A stretch of 64,000 bases of DNA from Silene conica (taxonomy: Eukaryota; Streptophyta; Magnoliopsida; Caryophyllales; Caryophyllaceae), in NCBI GenBank assembly GCA_029255685.2, contig CM055312.2, positions 82,280,369 through 82,344,368 on the forward strand. The letters run 5' to 3'. Of the stretch, positions 22,699 through 33,681 are shown piece by piece. The position numbers were made by a program, and so were the translations under genes. How positions within the stretch are numbered: position 1 is the stretch's first letter; each line of letters begins with the position of its first letter. Under the pieces are notes generated by a model. The model worked only from the letters and a program-made list of their open reading frames with translations. It searched no databases and was not told where the DNA came from.

Positions 22699-23957
22699 CT
22701 AACTATCACTATCACTAGAAATTAAAAAAGTTTCATCATCCGAAAATAGAATTCCGACTTCTTCTTCTTCCTCCTCATTTATCTCAATTGTGGTGTTTTG
22801 AACTAAATCTCTATCCTCTTCTTCCGCGACATTCCCGTCATATTCATCTTCACCTATTTCATCTGCAACCACTTGATACTCATCTTCAGTATCTGTCTCT
22901 TCTACCAAAATTGATGAAATTGAATGATCATGTGGGGAAAATCCATCCGTACACAAACCCAACCGAACGTTGCGAGGCTCACTTGCAAATTCTGGATGCT
23001 CTCGATCAAAATGTTTCCACGCTTCTCCATCACTTGGATGTGCCATTGTCCCTCTTTCTCTTAATTGGAATTTCTATGGTGCCAACTCATCTCACCTGCT
23101 ATGCTCTTGGTTGCATATAATCGTTGTAACCTTGGTGCAAGCGGGAAATAAATTAAGGGGTTATTCGGAATTCGCCTCCCATTACTTGAATTATTGTTAC
23201 CTTTGTACCGAAATGCATTACACTTTGTACATTGCTCGAGATTGACATTTTTTTCCCAAAAAAGCATACATCCAGTAGGACATGCATCGATCTTCTCATG
23301 TGGTAGTTGTAGTCCCTTAAGAACACTCTTAACCTCATTGAAATTGCGTAACATGTCATTTTTTGTTGGAATCATGTCACCAACAAACGACATAAACCCA
23401 TTCTTGCATCGAAGGGATAAGTTGTTCTCACATTTGAGTGCTATCAACCTAGCAGCGGCTTGCAATAAACTTATTTTGCTTCCCTCATACACTGGTTGTT
23501 CGGCTTTTTCTAACAATTTGTAGAAGGAAGAAACTTGAGGATTTGGGGTTTCATGACGCACTTCCTCATCACTAAGGTCATCAGGATTGACTCGATCCTC
23601 CATTATTTGTTCAATATTATCACGTAATGCATTTTCCACGAGCTCTCGATAAGGATTATCACTAACTACAGTACTACTGCTACTTTCTCCGGTTGGCATT
23701 TCCTCACCATGATACGTCCAAACATAATAACATGGGGCAAAACCATTCGACCAAAGATGCAGTTGAACATCCTTAATCCTTTTAAAAGCTCTGTTATTAC
23801 ATTTCTTACAGGGACACCTCATTTCACCTAAATTCTTATACACACTACTTTGTGCAGCGAATTCAAGAAACTCTTTTACCCCATTTGCAAATTCAAGCTT
23901 AGGTTTCTTTTTCTCATCTAATCTTTCATACATCCACTGTCGTTCTAATCTTTTCAT
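22699..23957 (-). pseudogene. TNP2-type CACTA transposase, catalytic core deleted
   Basis: The start MKRLERQWMYERLDEK is followed by the transposase-associated zinc domain (RCPCKKCNN...HLWSNGFAPCYYVWTYHGE), then the TNP2 N-terminal region (KLLEKAEQPVYEGSK, HEKIDACPTGCMLFW, YFPLAPRLQRLYATK). A frameshift near 23050 ends one frame at WHHRNSN; the other frame continues with HPSDGEAWKHFDREHPEFA and RNVRLGLCTDGFSP. After FSPHDHS the expected RNase H-like catalytic region is absent and the sequence passes directly into an acidic tail (ETDTEDEYQ...NEEEEEEVG...SSDSDS), ending at 22699. The element therefore retains DNA-contacting N-terminal parts without the transposition core. Confidence 0.9.
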
Positions 23958-24165
23958 CTTATTATGTATCTACATTCAAATAATCAATCAATTGACAATT
24001 ATTAATTAACTATCACATATAATACACAAAAAAACAATATCATCAATGAATATATAATTATTGTCAAAAAATCAAATAGTCTTTGAATTAGGTCCTTATC
24101 ACTCCAACCTAAACCCATCAATGTACATTTCAAGTCATTAGCAAACACGCACTTGTTATTTATTA

Positions 24166-24285
24166 ATGGGGAAAAAATTCGGCAGCAATTCCCCTTTATT
24201 TTCCAAATACAAAATATGGATTATATTATTAGTCCATATATGTATTCAGAGAATATTAAAGGAATTGTCACCGAATTTGTACCCT
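24166..24285. repeat. Inverted repeat inside CACTA, upstream of TNP2
   Basis: TAATGGGGAAAAAATTCGGC (24166) and its near-complement near 24260 (CACCGAATTTGTACCCTCATTA) form a stem of about 38 bp around a 40-bp centre. It lies upstream of the transposase start, so it is either a small MITE or part of the promoter/leader. Confidence 0.65.
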
Positions 24286-25127
24286 CATTAAAAAAATAAC
24301 AAGTATCTGTTTGCTACCTAAATGACTTGAAACGTACAAAGACAGTCCCAAAATGGGGACTATTCAAAAATTACTCCTAATGAGTAATTTTAGGAGTAAT
24401 CTTTGAACGGGTACTAGGTCAATATTTAACAATTCAGAATTATCAATAACTAACAATTAACAACAATTAACAATTATCTACAATTAACAACTAAAAATTA
24501 TCGTTGATCAACAACAACAATTAACAAATAATAATTCAAAATTAACAACTAATAACTATCACCAACAACAACAACAATTAAGAAGTAACAACACTAACAA
24601 CAACAAATTATTAGCAACTATCCTAAGTCAATTTTTCTATCTAACAGGCAACTATCCTAGGTCATTTTTTCTATCTAATTGGCATTATCCTAGATCAAAA
24701 TTTCTAACTAATTATCTATTAACCTAAATAAGCTACACTAACTACTTTCTAAACTAACTCATTCTTAAATAAATAATTAAGTAATAAACATAAACAATTA
24801 CCTAATTAATTTTGCAAAGCAGTGTTGGCGCGGGGTTGTCACGGTGGTGGAGGTTGTCACGGTGGTGGTGGTTGTCACACTACAATGTACAAACAAATCA
24901 ATTATGAATTGAAATAAAACGAAAAGAAAACCGTAAATTAATGAAAAAAACATAAATACATTACCCTATTAGCAAGGTGGAGTTAGTAATGTGGTGGTGG
25001 TTGTCACGGTGGTAAGATTGGTGGGGTAGAAATCGGATTTTGGGAGGAGATTATGGGGTTCGAAGTTTTTGGGGTTAAAACAAAGAAGAAGAAGAATGAA
25101 CGCGAAAAGTTTCTGGAACTATTTATA

Positions 25128-25650
25128 AAAAATCCTGACGGATAATCCGTCAGGAATAGAAAAAATAAAAATCCTGACGGATAATCCGTCACTAAGTGTA
25201 TTTATTTTTGGAAAAAAATAAAAAGAATATTAAATGCAGACGTGGGTTTAGGGAACGGTTGGAAAAAGTCCCGACGGATTATCCGTCAGGAAAAAGAAAT
25301 TCGAGATTACCGACGGATTAGTCGTCAATAAAGGGTTACGTGGCCTTTTCTGACGGATAAGGCGTCAGGAAAATTACTGACCGAATATCCGTCAGAAAAA
25401 GGTTCTACTTTTTCAGAATATGCAGCCTTTTGTCAGTCTTTTTTCTGACCGGACATCCGTCATTAACTATTTCTGACGCACTATCCGTCAGAAAATGCAA
25501 CCAAAATTTCGCGCTTTTCCAATTTATTTTCGCGGTCTCCTATTTTAACGGATTTGTGACGTCTTATCCGTCAAAAAATATTTCTGACGGATATTCCGTC
25601 AGAATTGTTTCAGTAAGCCGAGACATCTGACGGACTGTATATTCCGTCAG
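25128..25650. repeat. CACTA subterminal repeats, right side
   Basis: Copies of TGACGGATAATCCGTCA and one-base variants, in both orientations, spaced 15-60 bp apart up to the terminal repeat at 25685. This is the promoter-proximal end for the two minus-strand genes. ORFs at 25004-25630 translate these repeats only. Confidence 0.9.
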
Positions 25651-25948
25651 AAATTCGGTCAGTACACCGTGTTTTTTTTGTAGTGGCACTTTACATACGA
25701 TTTTCCCTTTTTTGGCACGCATTTTCATGTTTTATTACGACTATGGCACTATTATTTCCTCCATGTTCGTGCTACCGATGAGTTGTGTGGCTTATGCAGG
25801 TTCTAGGTATGAATGCGCATTTGTGAGCCAAATCCCGCTGATTAAGGAAGGAGATATGTCGGTATTTCGACCTTGTGTTGAAACTTGATGACGGATGAAT
25901 GATTATGCTGTGAAGAGAGTGTTGTATCATCGATCTTCAGAGCGGTTT

Positions 25949-26151
25949 GGTGTTGATCGACAGAAGGAGGAGAGTCATCGACATAAGAGCCATCGTCACA
26001 GGAAGCTGAGTTTTTTGAGCTATTAGTGTTTGTCGAACGTCGGTGAGTTTGGTGTCGATTGACAAATGGAAGAGAGCCATCGACATAAGAGTCATCCTCA
26101 CAGGAAGCTGAGTTTTGGAGATTTTAGTGTCTGATGATCGTCAGTGAGTTT
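25949..26151. repeat. About 101-bp tandem duplication in LTR
   Basis: Two units begin GGTGTYGATYGACA and share CATCGACATAAGAGYCATC and CACAGGAAGCTGAGTTTTK. They differ by scattered substitutions. They lie immediately upstream of the palindrome cluster. Confidence 0.85.
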
Positions 26152-26154
26152 GTC

Positions 26155-26240
26155 TGTCGATCGAGAGTGACTAAGTGGTCGGTCGACAGTGGCCAATTAT
26201 GTCGATCGACACAAGAAGGATGTCGATCGACATGTGTTTT
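26155..26240. repeat. GTCGATCGAC palindrome cluster in LTR
   Basis: GTCGATCGA, GGTCGGTCGACAG and two full GTCGATCGACA copies occur within 85 bp. The arrangement parallels the clusters at 502-1219 and 5500-5815, upstream of the putative TATA box at 26306. Confidence 0.8.
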
Positions 26241-27050
26241 TGCTGCCATATTTTCGTGTCTTAGGTTTTTTAGTTACTCTTTTATTTTATTTTTTTTGGA
26301 CTTGGTATAAAAAGCTTGTAACTTTATTTTTTTAGGTTATCTATTATTCTAGCTTTTGACCGCTAAAAACTTAGTTACGTAACTCTCTCGAAATTTTAGA
26401 TCTATACTTGAAATTCCTCTTCTCTACTTTCTGGATTATTGGTAATTAAATTTAATCTTTCGCTCTTCTTTTACCTAATTGTTCATTCCTTTTTCTCCCT
26501 TGTTGCTAATGATTTTATGTTAGATCTCTTTCATTATTTCTTCATCCTAAATTCATCTCTTATTATCATTATCATTGTTGTTAATTATGTTATGTGTAGC
26601 TAATTTCTCTAATCCTACGATTTATGGGAGCCAATGAATTTATGACGGGTTTTAATTAGGTTTTTAGATTGGTCAATTATATTATGCCTTTGTTGTTAAT
26701 TGTAGGATTTAAACACGATTAGTGAGTTATTGCGCATGATTGATTATTTGATCTGATAAACCCCGACCTAAGATCGAGAGCCTGGTGAGGGTTAGAGCTG
26801 TTACAAACATTATAGTGTCATAATAAGTTGCGAGAGCCCATTAGAAGCATTTTAAGGCGATTAGCGATCCGAGAGGACCTTTTCACTACCCCATACAACG
26901 ATATATGCGCCGGTCTGTGACTTGGACTATGACCATTAGACATTCATTGGTGAACCGACGGTCCTAGTTTTCTCTCCTTATATTTTAGACTCTCTACTTC
27001 TGCTTCCTTATCACTTTAGTTTCTTCACGCATACCTCATATACTTCAGCT

Positions 27051-28424
27051 TGGAGAGCAGACTCAGCTTTAACTTAAAGCCCCCTAGAACAAAATCTCAC
27101 CATGAGGCTCAAAGCCGACTCATCCCACAGATGTATCAAGGTTCGATAACCAACAAGTGTGAACTTTAATTCGAAAAACTCCACAATCACTACCCTTACC
27201 AACCAGAGGATGCCGTGTGCGGAAATTCTACTATAAGTATTCCATTTAGGCCTTATAATTATCATTGATCTTCTCCTCTTCAAACAACCGGTAATCCACC
27301 AAACGGCCTAATACACAACTCTCCCAAAATTCCCTAGACCTTCCCAAAGACGCAAGGTCATATTAACCACTCCCCTTCATTGGAAAACGTCAAGCATTAG
27401 CATGCACAAGGTTTTGTGGGTGAAATTCAACATAAGGGAAACGCGGATGATAATAACCTTGATAATTATGAAAAATTTTCTGACTACCATGATGATCCTG
27501 ATAAAAGGAAGAAAGATTTCTCTTGTCCACATTGGAGTTAAAATTACAATATAGGCCAAATCTGTGCTCAAAACCCGTGAAAAAAAAGAGAAAAAAACGA
27601 AAAATAAAGAGAACTAATAGACAACAAAGAAACAAAGATAATAAAAGAGGAGTTAAAGAAACTAAAGGTGATTGATGAGTGCACGAAAGATCATAAATGA
27701 TGTTCTTTTATAGACACACACCAAATTCTTAAAGCACACAGAAAAACCTTGGTATTACAAAAGCAACCCAATAAAAAACCCAATAGTAAAACTTGATTGG
27801 CCAAACTCCTTCGAGCCTCATAAAGATATGCGCTACAATAGAGAAACATTGTGTTTCAATGATAGAGATAATAAGCGTGATTTTTATAGAAGCAAGTTGC
27901 AAAAGAGGAGAAATTCTAGGATTTTTTAGAATAAAAAAGCAGCAGGAATATGAAGATGGAGAAGTTCTCACAAAACGATATGAAAAAACTCTTTCTAGAA
28001 AGAAGAGAGAATTTGTTGAGTAGCCTCTCAATTTATGTAAAATATTTGAAATGGATTACTTAGAACAAAAATAAGAAAACCATTTTCCTCCAAAAGTATT
28101 AATAATAATCACTAATTTTAAAATGATAATTTAAAAATAAAATTCCATAAGAAAAAAACAAATATAATTTTGTTTCGCTCGAGCATGATTATTTATGATT
28201 TGTCTATTAACGTAGGATTTGTTGGTGGTTGATTCCATGTAGAATTATTATGTGTAATAATTTGTTATGTATTCATTCAATCAATTATGGCCATATATAA
28301 GCATACAAGACAACTAGTTCTTCTCAACGTAGGACGGTAAAATATATCGTAAAGATATTGTAAAGATATTGTAAAATATGAGTAAACCATACTTCAAGGG
28401 ACTCCACTTTGATGTAATCAAACT
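27051..28424 (-). other. Degenerate retroelement-like sequence, no intact gene
   Basis: On the minus strand about 27390-27560 reads NFNSNVDKRN...YQDHHGSQK...NYQGYYHPRF, a Q/Y/N-rich string like gypsy gag C-terminal regions, but in short broken frames. ORFs near 27729-28031 have no domain in either strand. About 28320-28380 has small repeats of GTAAAGATATT. The call as a retroelement remnant is weak. Confidence 0.3.
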
Positions 28425-28436
28425 TTAAGGACCTCA

Positions 28437-28644
28437 ACCAAGTGGTGTTAATCTAGTGGTAGTTGGGTTAAACCTTGAAACTTGCAGAAATGCAGGAGTT
28501 GAGAGGTCCCAGGTTCGACTACTAGTTGGGGCGATGACCACTTGACCACTACAGCCCCCGAAAGGGGTGGCTTACATGGTCCATGTGGTGGTGCTGGATG
28601 CATGGGCTCGGGGGATTCGACCCCCTCGTCATAAAAAAAAAACA
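28437..28644 (+). mobile_element. tRNA-derived SINE (208 bp), 12-bp target duplication
   Basis: Box A-like TAATCTAGTGGTAGTTGGG and box B GGTTCGACTAC lie in the first 85 bp. The body ends CCCCTCGTCATAAAAAAAAA. The flanks TTAAGGACCTCA occur at 28425-28436 and 28645-28656. A relative with the tail CTTCTCGTCATAAAAAAA is at 42388. Confidence 0.9.
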
Positions 28645-28733
28645 TTAAGGACCTCAGTCTTCTTTACATAGTTTTAAGGACCTATGGTTACTTATTGGAC
28701 AATATTACCCTTTTTTACTTTGGATATATTCAT

Positions 28734-29179
28734 TGTTGTTAAACTCCCGATCCATATCATAGGATCTTACGATTCTACGATTCAAAAGTGGTGACCGATC
28801 CCGATCCCGATCCTAAGTAGAATCTTAATTTTGTAGGATCTTACGATTCAACTTGCATAAATTTTTTTCAGAGCAGAATTTTAACCCGATCCTACGATCC
28901 TACAATTATACAACCCGATCCTACATTATTAACATTTAATATTTTTCAGTTACTAAAATTTTATATATGACTTTTAAGATAGAAGTCTACTATAAATGAG
29001 AATAATTATTATTAGGCACATGCTAAGATAAAAGTATTTTGTTATTATTTTAACATATTTTGATAGCACAATTATGTATTTAAGTTAATTTGTAGGATCT
29101 TACGATTCGACGATCCAATCCTATCGATTCGATCCTAATAAGCTCATCGATCCAAAGTAGGATCCTGATCCTAACAACA
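28734..29179. mobile_element. GGATC-rich MITE with TGTTGTTA ends
   Basis: Ends TGTTGTTAAACTCCCGATCC and (reverse complement) TGTTGTTAGGATCAGGATCC. The interior has many TAGGATCTTACGATTCKACG words in both orientations. TTGGATATA occurs at 28720-28728 and 29180-29188, a 9-bp match that may be the target duplication, though the left copy is 5 bp away from the inverted repeat. Superfamily is undecided. Confidence 0.65.
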
Positions 29180-29766
29180 TTGGATATAGTACTGAAAAAA
29201 GTCCACCTTATCATTTTTTTTCAAAATTTTCAGAAAATTTTCCATATACCTTAATAAAGGCACAAATTTTCATTTAAAACCATCATATATTGCAAGTGTA
29301 TAGGGGGTGTATGAAATAGATTTGGAGATTATTTAGTTAGATTATTTAATTAGTTGAAATTAGTTGAAGGAATTTTTTGTGTATTGAATTATTGTGAATT
29401 TTTTTGGATACATGAAATGGGAGAGGAGGTTATCTATTTATAGGGCTCCTCCTCCTTCTCCGACATTCCATGAATTCTCTAGAATAGAGCATTATAGAGT
29501 GATCTAGACTTCTAAGCTTCTAGCCTTATTCTACACTTAAAAGGTATAAATCTAGAACATTTCGGAAACTACTAGAAGACACTAAAAGTCTCATACTTCA
29601 ACACTCCTCCTTGAGACTTTTGGTGTAACTCCATACATGGATCAGAGGAACTCGAACATTCCACTTCTTTTTCTTCTTTCTCTTGTATCGCCAAACTCGA
29701 TGGTTGCTTGATGTATATCTCCTCCTCGAGTTGATAGCATGACAAACAACTAGAGCAAATGTATCT

Positions 29767-30310
29767 TTAGCTTCTTTGGAGTGTCATTTGACCGTCAATC
29801 TTCATTTGTATGTTGTTGATATAACCATCGGGTTTTAAGTTGCTTTTATAGACTTTTATGCCAATTACTATCCGATTTCTTGGCTTGTCAACCAACACCC
29901 AAGTGTTGTTCTTCTTGGTCATATTTAATTCCGTCTCCTCCATGGCAGTTTGAAACTCCTTATATATGTATGGAAGCCTCGCCAACGTCTCTAAGCTTCT
30001 CGATACCAGAGGAGCATTTCTCACATTCCTCTTCATCCACGCAAATAACATAACATTCTGCAAACATTTCTGAGAGACTTTACCTCGTTCTCTCGTAAAA
30101 TTTCCGAAATTGTCATTCGATGGAGAGTGTGCATTAGGAGTTGATGGAGGTGTAGGAGGATCATTGTTGTTGGTTTTGTAAACATCCCCTTGTGGAATAT
30201 CACCTTATGGATGTTGGTGATGATCTCGTGTCACGTTTCCTTCTACCTTCGTTTCTCCGCAATCCCGGTTCCCGTTTGCATCCTTGAAAGAAGATTCTTG
30301 AGTCTTGATT
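29767..30310 (-). pseudogene. Copia RVT_2 start and linker, truncated
   Basis: The linker PPTPPSTPNAHSP and the start of the RVT_2 domain (EETELNMTKKNNTWVLVDKP, IGIKVYKSNLKPDGYINN) are visible in broken frames. The domain ends soon after, so the YVDD active-site region and RNase H are absent. Confidence 0.8.
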
Positions 30311-30319
30311 TTTTTTTAT

Positions 30320-30918
30320 CTAAGGTCCAATTAGCTCCGTCAGAGTGAGCTTCGATAGATCCCTTGATTCTTTAATAATAGTGACATTCATTTCGAATTT
30401 TTTTGTCAAAGTTACGAGAATTTTCTGCACAATCCTCGTATTGGCAACATCTTCACCATATGTTTTCATTTGGTTAGCTGTCTCCATTACTCTCCAAGTG
30501 TAGGTATTTATGCCTTCATTTTCCCCCATTTTCAAATTTTCAAAATCTTTTCTTAAGGCATTGAGGCGTATTGCCCTTATCCTTTCACCACCATAGAATT
30601 CTTTTTGGAGTGACTTCTATGCTTCTTTTGCGGTAGATGACCACATTTTTATTGGAAAAATGGTGTCTGAAACGGCAACAAAGATGAAACAGAGGGCTTT
30701 GGGTCAATTATTCCATCCTCTTTTATTTTTTGTAAGGTTGCTTCGATAGTTGGAACACCTTTTTTTTGTTTTTCGGGACCATTTTCCACTATCTCCCATA
30801 GTGCATTTACTCTTAAGAAGAGTTTCATTTCAATGCACCAATGGTTGTATTTTTCTCCGTCAAATAAATCTAGAAAATCTGGAGGAGCGGTCAATAGAAT
30901 GTTTGGTGCGGAAGCCAT
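30320..30918 (-). pseudogene. Copia gag fragment
   Basis: MASAPNILLTAPPDFLDLFD then GEKYNHWCIEMKLFLRVNAL starts the UBN2-type gag. After a frameshift it continues as ENEGINTYTWRVMETANQMK and STLTKK-like helices to ELIGP. The junction with the RVT_2 linker at about 30310-30320 marks the internal deletion. Confidence 0.85.
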
Positions 30919-31481
30919 TGTTTTATTTAGTAGCCCTTACGATCCTTAGAGCTCTTATACCACTTGTAGGTGTATGGGGAAGTGTATGAAATAGATTTAG
31001 AGATTAGTTAGTTAGTTTATTTAATTAGTTGAAGGTTGATTAGTTGAAACAATTTATTGTGTGTTGAATTATTGTGAATTTTTTTGGATACATGAAATGG
31101 GAGAGGAAGATTCTAGAGTGATTTAGACTTCTAGGCTTCTAGCCTTATTCTATACTTACAAGGTATTTCTAGAAGATTCTAGGCTTCTTTACACACACCT
31201 AGAACATTCTTGATCCTTCTAGAGTATTCTAGACTATTCTAGCGTGTTCACAAGTGTTTTAGAACATTCTAGATGTTTCTACATTATTCCGGCACATTCC
31301 GAATGAATCTAGAACATTCCGGAAACGACTAGGAGACACTAAAAGTCTCATACTTCAACATATACGAAGTATGTCTTAATTTTAAAACAAGTCAAATCAC
31401 ACATATGACAAAAACAAAATGCGTTAAGATTAAGAAAAAGTTTGTCTTATCTTTACAAGTGACGTTATTTAAACTATCTTA

Positions 31482-32038
31482 TCTATATTAATATAAAAAC
31501 ATTTAATGATTTCTGGTGAAGCCACATCATTAATCCACGATTTATTTATTTTTAAAGTCATTTATGGTGGGACCTACACTAAACTTTATTGAATTAATTT
31601 CTGAATAGCCGCCTACATTTAATTTCGTGGTATAAATATTACGTTTTAATTCTGATTTATTTTGTAAACAAAAATTTCTAGGTAAAAGATTACATTTATA
31701 ACATCAACTTATGTGTTATATGTTATATGTTATATATTATATATTAAAATATAATGTCGATGTTGATTTTTACATAATTATTAAATAATGATTTATGACT
31801 AATAATTAGTCGTACAATAAATAATACATAATTATCATAAATTACAATAAATACTAACAAATTACATTTTATAGTGATAGTTACATTTTTAGGTACTCAA
31901 TACGATGTTTTAAAAATTAATTTAAATGTGCGTTTTAACATATTGTCAACATAAAAGAAATTGAGTTGTAAATGTTAATTATCAACGACCATTTTTCTAA
32001 AAATATATCCGTGCATTTTTGCACGGGTTAAAAACTAG
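31482..32038 (+). mobile_element. Non-autonomous Helitron (557 bp)
   Basis: The 5' end TCTATATTAATATAAAAAC follows an A. The 3' end has the hairpin CCGTGCA/TGCACGG (32009-32026), then eight bases and CTAG (32035-32038) followed by T. These are the expected Helitron features: A|TC start, hairpin, CTRR end, insertion between A and T. No coding sequence is present. Confidence 0.85.
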
Positions 32039-32096
32039 TTTATTCTTAATACGGATTCACTTGTCTTAAGAAATACCTACTATTTATATTTATATT

Positions 32097-32284
32097 CACA
32101 AATTCTCATTTAAGACGAACACTATCCGTCTTAAGTTTAAAACGTGTTTAATACATATCAAATTACATGACACGCTGCATACGAAATGCGAAACGTTTTC
32201 ATTACCTTCACGCGTGTTCATATGGTATTATTTGACTCATCTTAAGATTTAAGACGAATATTCCATCTTAAGTAAGTCTTACTA
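32097..32284. mobile_element. Mutator-type MITE subfamily (188 bp, CTTAAGACG type)
   Basis: It shares the outer end CACAAATTCTCATTT with the 196-bp family, but the inner repeats read CTTAAGACG rather than GTCACAAG. Flanks ATTTATATT and ATTTACATT match at 8 of 9 positions. Confidence 0.7.
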
Positions 32285-32761
32285 ATTTACATTTCATGTC
32301 TAAAATTCTTATGTTGCATTACGGTAAATGAGTCAACCGAATCAACCGTGAAAAAGGGTCTATCTGCATCCGCTCGATTTCGGGTTGGATCGGGCTTGGT
32401 TATCTTTAAGTAAACTATATAATCAAGTTAGTTAAGGTGAATGATTAGTGTGGTGGGCACCAAGTCGGTCTCACTAATAATATTCCAATGTAAAGGAGTC
32501 GGAAACTCAAAATAACATAAACAGTAAAAGCGGATTTGTATTAACGTTATTTCTATTATTTCACTCGAAATTTTGACTTTTGAAAAACTATTATCTTGCG
32601 TAGATATATAGAAATGCAATCAATAATATGAAGTCAAAAAAGATAGTATTGGTAAATAAGTAATAAGAGATCCTTAAAGCTATGGACATAACATTGAGAT
32701 CCTTAAAGCTTGATTACGTCAAAATTGAGACCCTCATAGTGTAGTTTAATCTTGTAAAATA
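32285..32761. other. Intergenic, no gene seen
   Basis: 32640-32755 has repeated GATCCTTAAAGCT phrases. No supported ORF or element ends. Confidence 0.4.
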
Positions 32762-33056
32762 CTCCCTCTTATCCATTTAAAATGTCTTATGATACCTTTT
32801 CGTCTATTCATTAAAGTGTCCCGTTGTCTTTTTTTAGTAAGTTTTTTACCATTCTAACTTTATTAATCTTCATTTATTACCCACCCACCCATTACCCTAC
32901 TTACTTTATACAAATCATAACCCACTCTCTCCAATCTACATACCCTACCCAACCAAAATATTACGAAGTAAACAACTATATCTCATCAATTTTGTCTATA
33001 TCTCATCAATTTTGTCATTTCGTAACAGTGAGACACTTAAATTGGGTAGGAGGGAA
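32762..33056. mobile_element. Stowaway-like MITE (about 295 bp)
   Basis: Ends CTCCCTCTTATCCATTTAAAATGTC and GAGACACTTAAATTGGGTAGGAGGGA are inverted, next to TA on both sides. The ORF at 32824-33066 is inside and has no domain. Confidence 0.7.
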
Positions 33057-33550
33057 TATATTGTAATTTCTATCAAAATAGAAGTTTGACTAAAACTCAA
33101 ATCCTAGCCTCAATTGGTAACTTGTTAAATGCAAGTCGGCTACTGCCCAAGTCTCTGAGTTCGTCTAGACTTCTTATTCCATCACAGAACATGTCAGATA
33201 TCACTTATATAAATAAATAAGATAAAAATTACAAATAATTTATCTATATCTCCACCTAAATTTTATTTAAGGTAACAAAATATCCCGTAAAAAAATGAGA
33301 AGAATCGTTTATCCTTACACAAAGCATGCGGTGTTGTGAATTGTCATGTTTCTAGAAATAATACATTATATCCATGCATTCCTTATATAAAATCCAATCA
33401 TACAATTACACTAAAAACCAGATGATCCAATCCATTCCTTCCTTCCTTCTTTCCTTGCTTCCTTTATATTAAGATCAAATTCCACACTCTTCCCATCTTC
33501 ATATTTCATTCATCTCTTGGACTCTTATCCTTTATTTCTTCCCTTTCTCT
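33057..33550. other. Upstream region of the F-box/kelch gene
   Basis: 33095-33180 has a tRNA-like string (CCTCAATTGGTAACTTG) that may be a SINE relic. CT-rich sequence (CCTTCCTTCCTTCTTTCC) precedes the promoter at 33438. Nothing else recognised. Confidence 0.4.
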
Positions 33551-33571
33551 CTATATTTATATTTATATATT
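33551..33571 (+). promoter_or_regulatory. Probable TATA region of the F-box/kelch gene
   Basis: CTATATTTATATTTATATAT lies about 120 bp upstream of the ATG at 33682. A transcription start about 30 bp downstream would give a leader of about 85 bp. Inferred only from sequence and spacing. Confidence 0.4.
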
Positions 33572-33681
33572 TAACCTCAACTCAAACACACCCTAAAACT
33601 TGTCCAGCTTTCAATTTTGTTAAGGACTTTATATCACTAAAAATATCAAAGCAACAGTCTATTTATATCTGAAAATATATA

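Larger units (their letters stand above)
20192..25685 (-). mobile_element. CACTA (En/Spm) transposon, 5.5 kb, intact ends
   Basis: Terminal inverted repeats CACTACAAAAAAAACGCGGT and its counterpart (ACACCGTGTTTTTTTTGTAGTG) are flanked by GCA (20189-20191 and 25686-25688). Both subterminal regions hold many TGACGGATAATCCGTCA-type motifs. Two genes lie inside on the minus strand: a defective TNP2-type transposase (22699-23957) and a second five-exon gene (21010-22511). Because the TNP2 core is missing, the element is probably unable to move by itself. Confidence 0.95.
25689..27050 (+). mobile_element. Gypsy-type (Athila-like) LTR, right part after CACTA
   Basis: Continues the LTR begun at 20181 (ATTTTCCC...GGCACGCATTTTCATG). 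It contains a TATA box TATAAAAAG at 26306-26314, a duplicated block of about 101 bp at 25949-26151, and a GTCGATCGAC palindrome cluster at 26155-26240. The string CCCGACCTAAGATCGAGAGC near 26762 resembles the transcribed LTR part of Athila-type elements. The 3' end is not defined; no primer-binding site was identified, so 27050 is approximate. Confidence 0.5.
29291..31360 (-). mobile_element. Internally deleted Ty1/copia element with both LTRs
   Basis: The left LTR (29291-29603, about 80 bp shorter) and right LTR (30965-31360) share long blocks, including AATTTTTTTGGATACATGAA and CTCATACTTCAACA. The minus-strand primer-binding site TGGTATAAGAGC (30951-30962) adjoins the right LTR and a purine tract (AAGGAGGAG) adjoins the left. 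Flanks are TATAT and TATAC (4 of 5). The inside retains only gag and the first part of reverse transcriptase; protease and integrase are gone. Confidence 0.9.
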
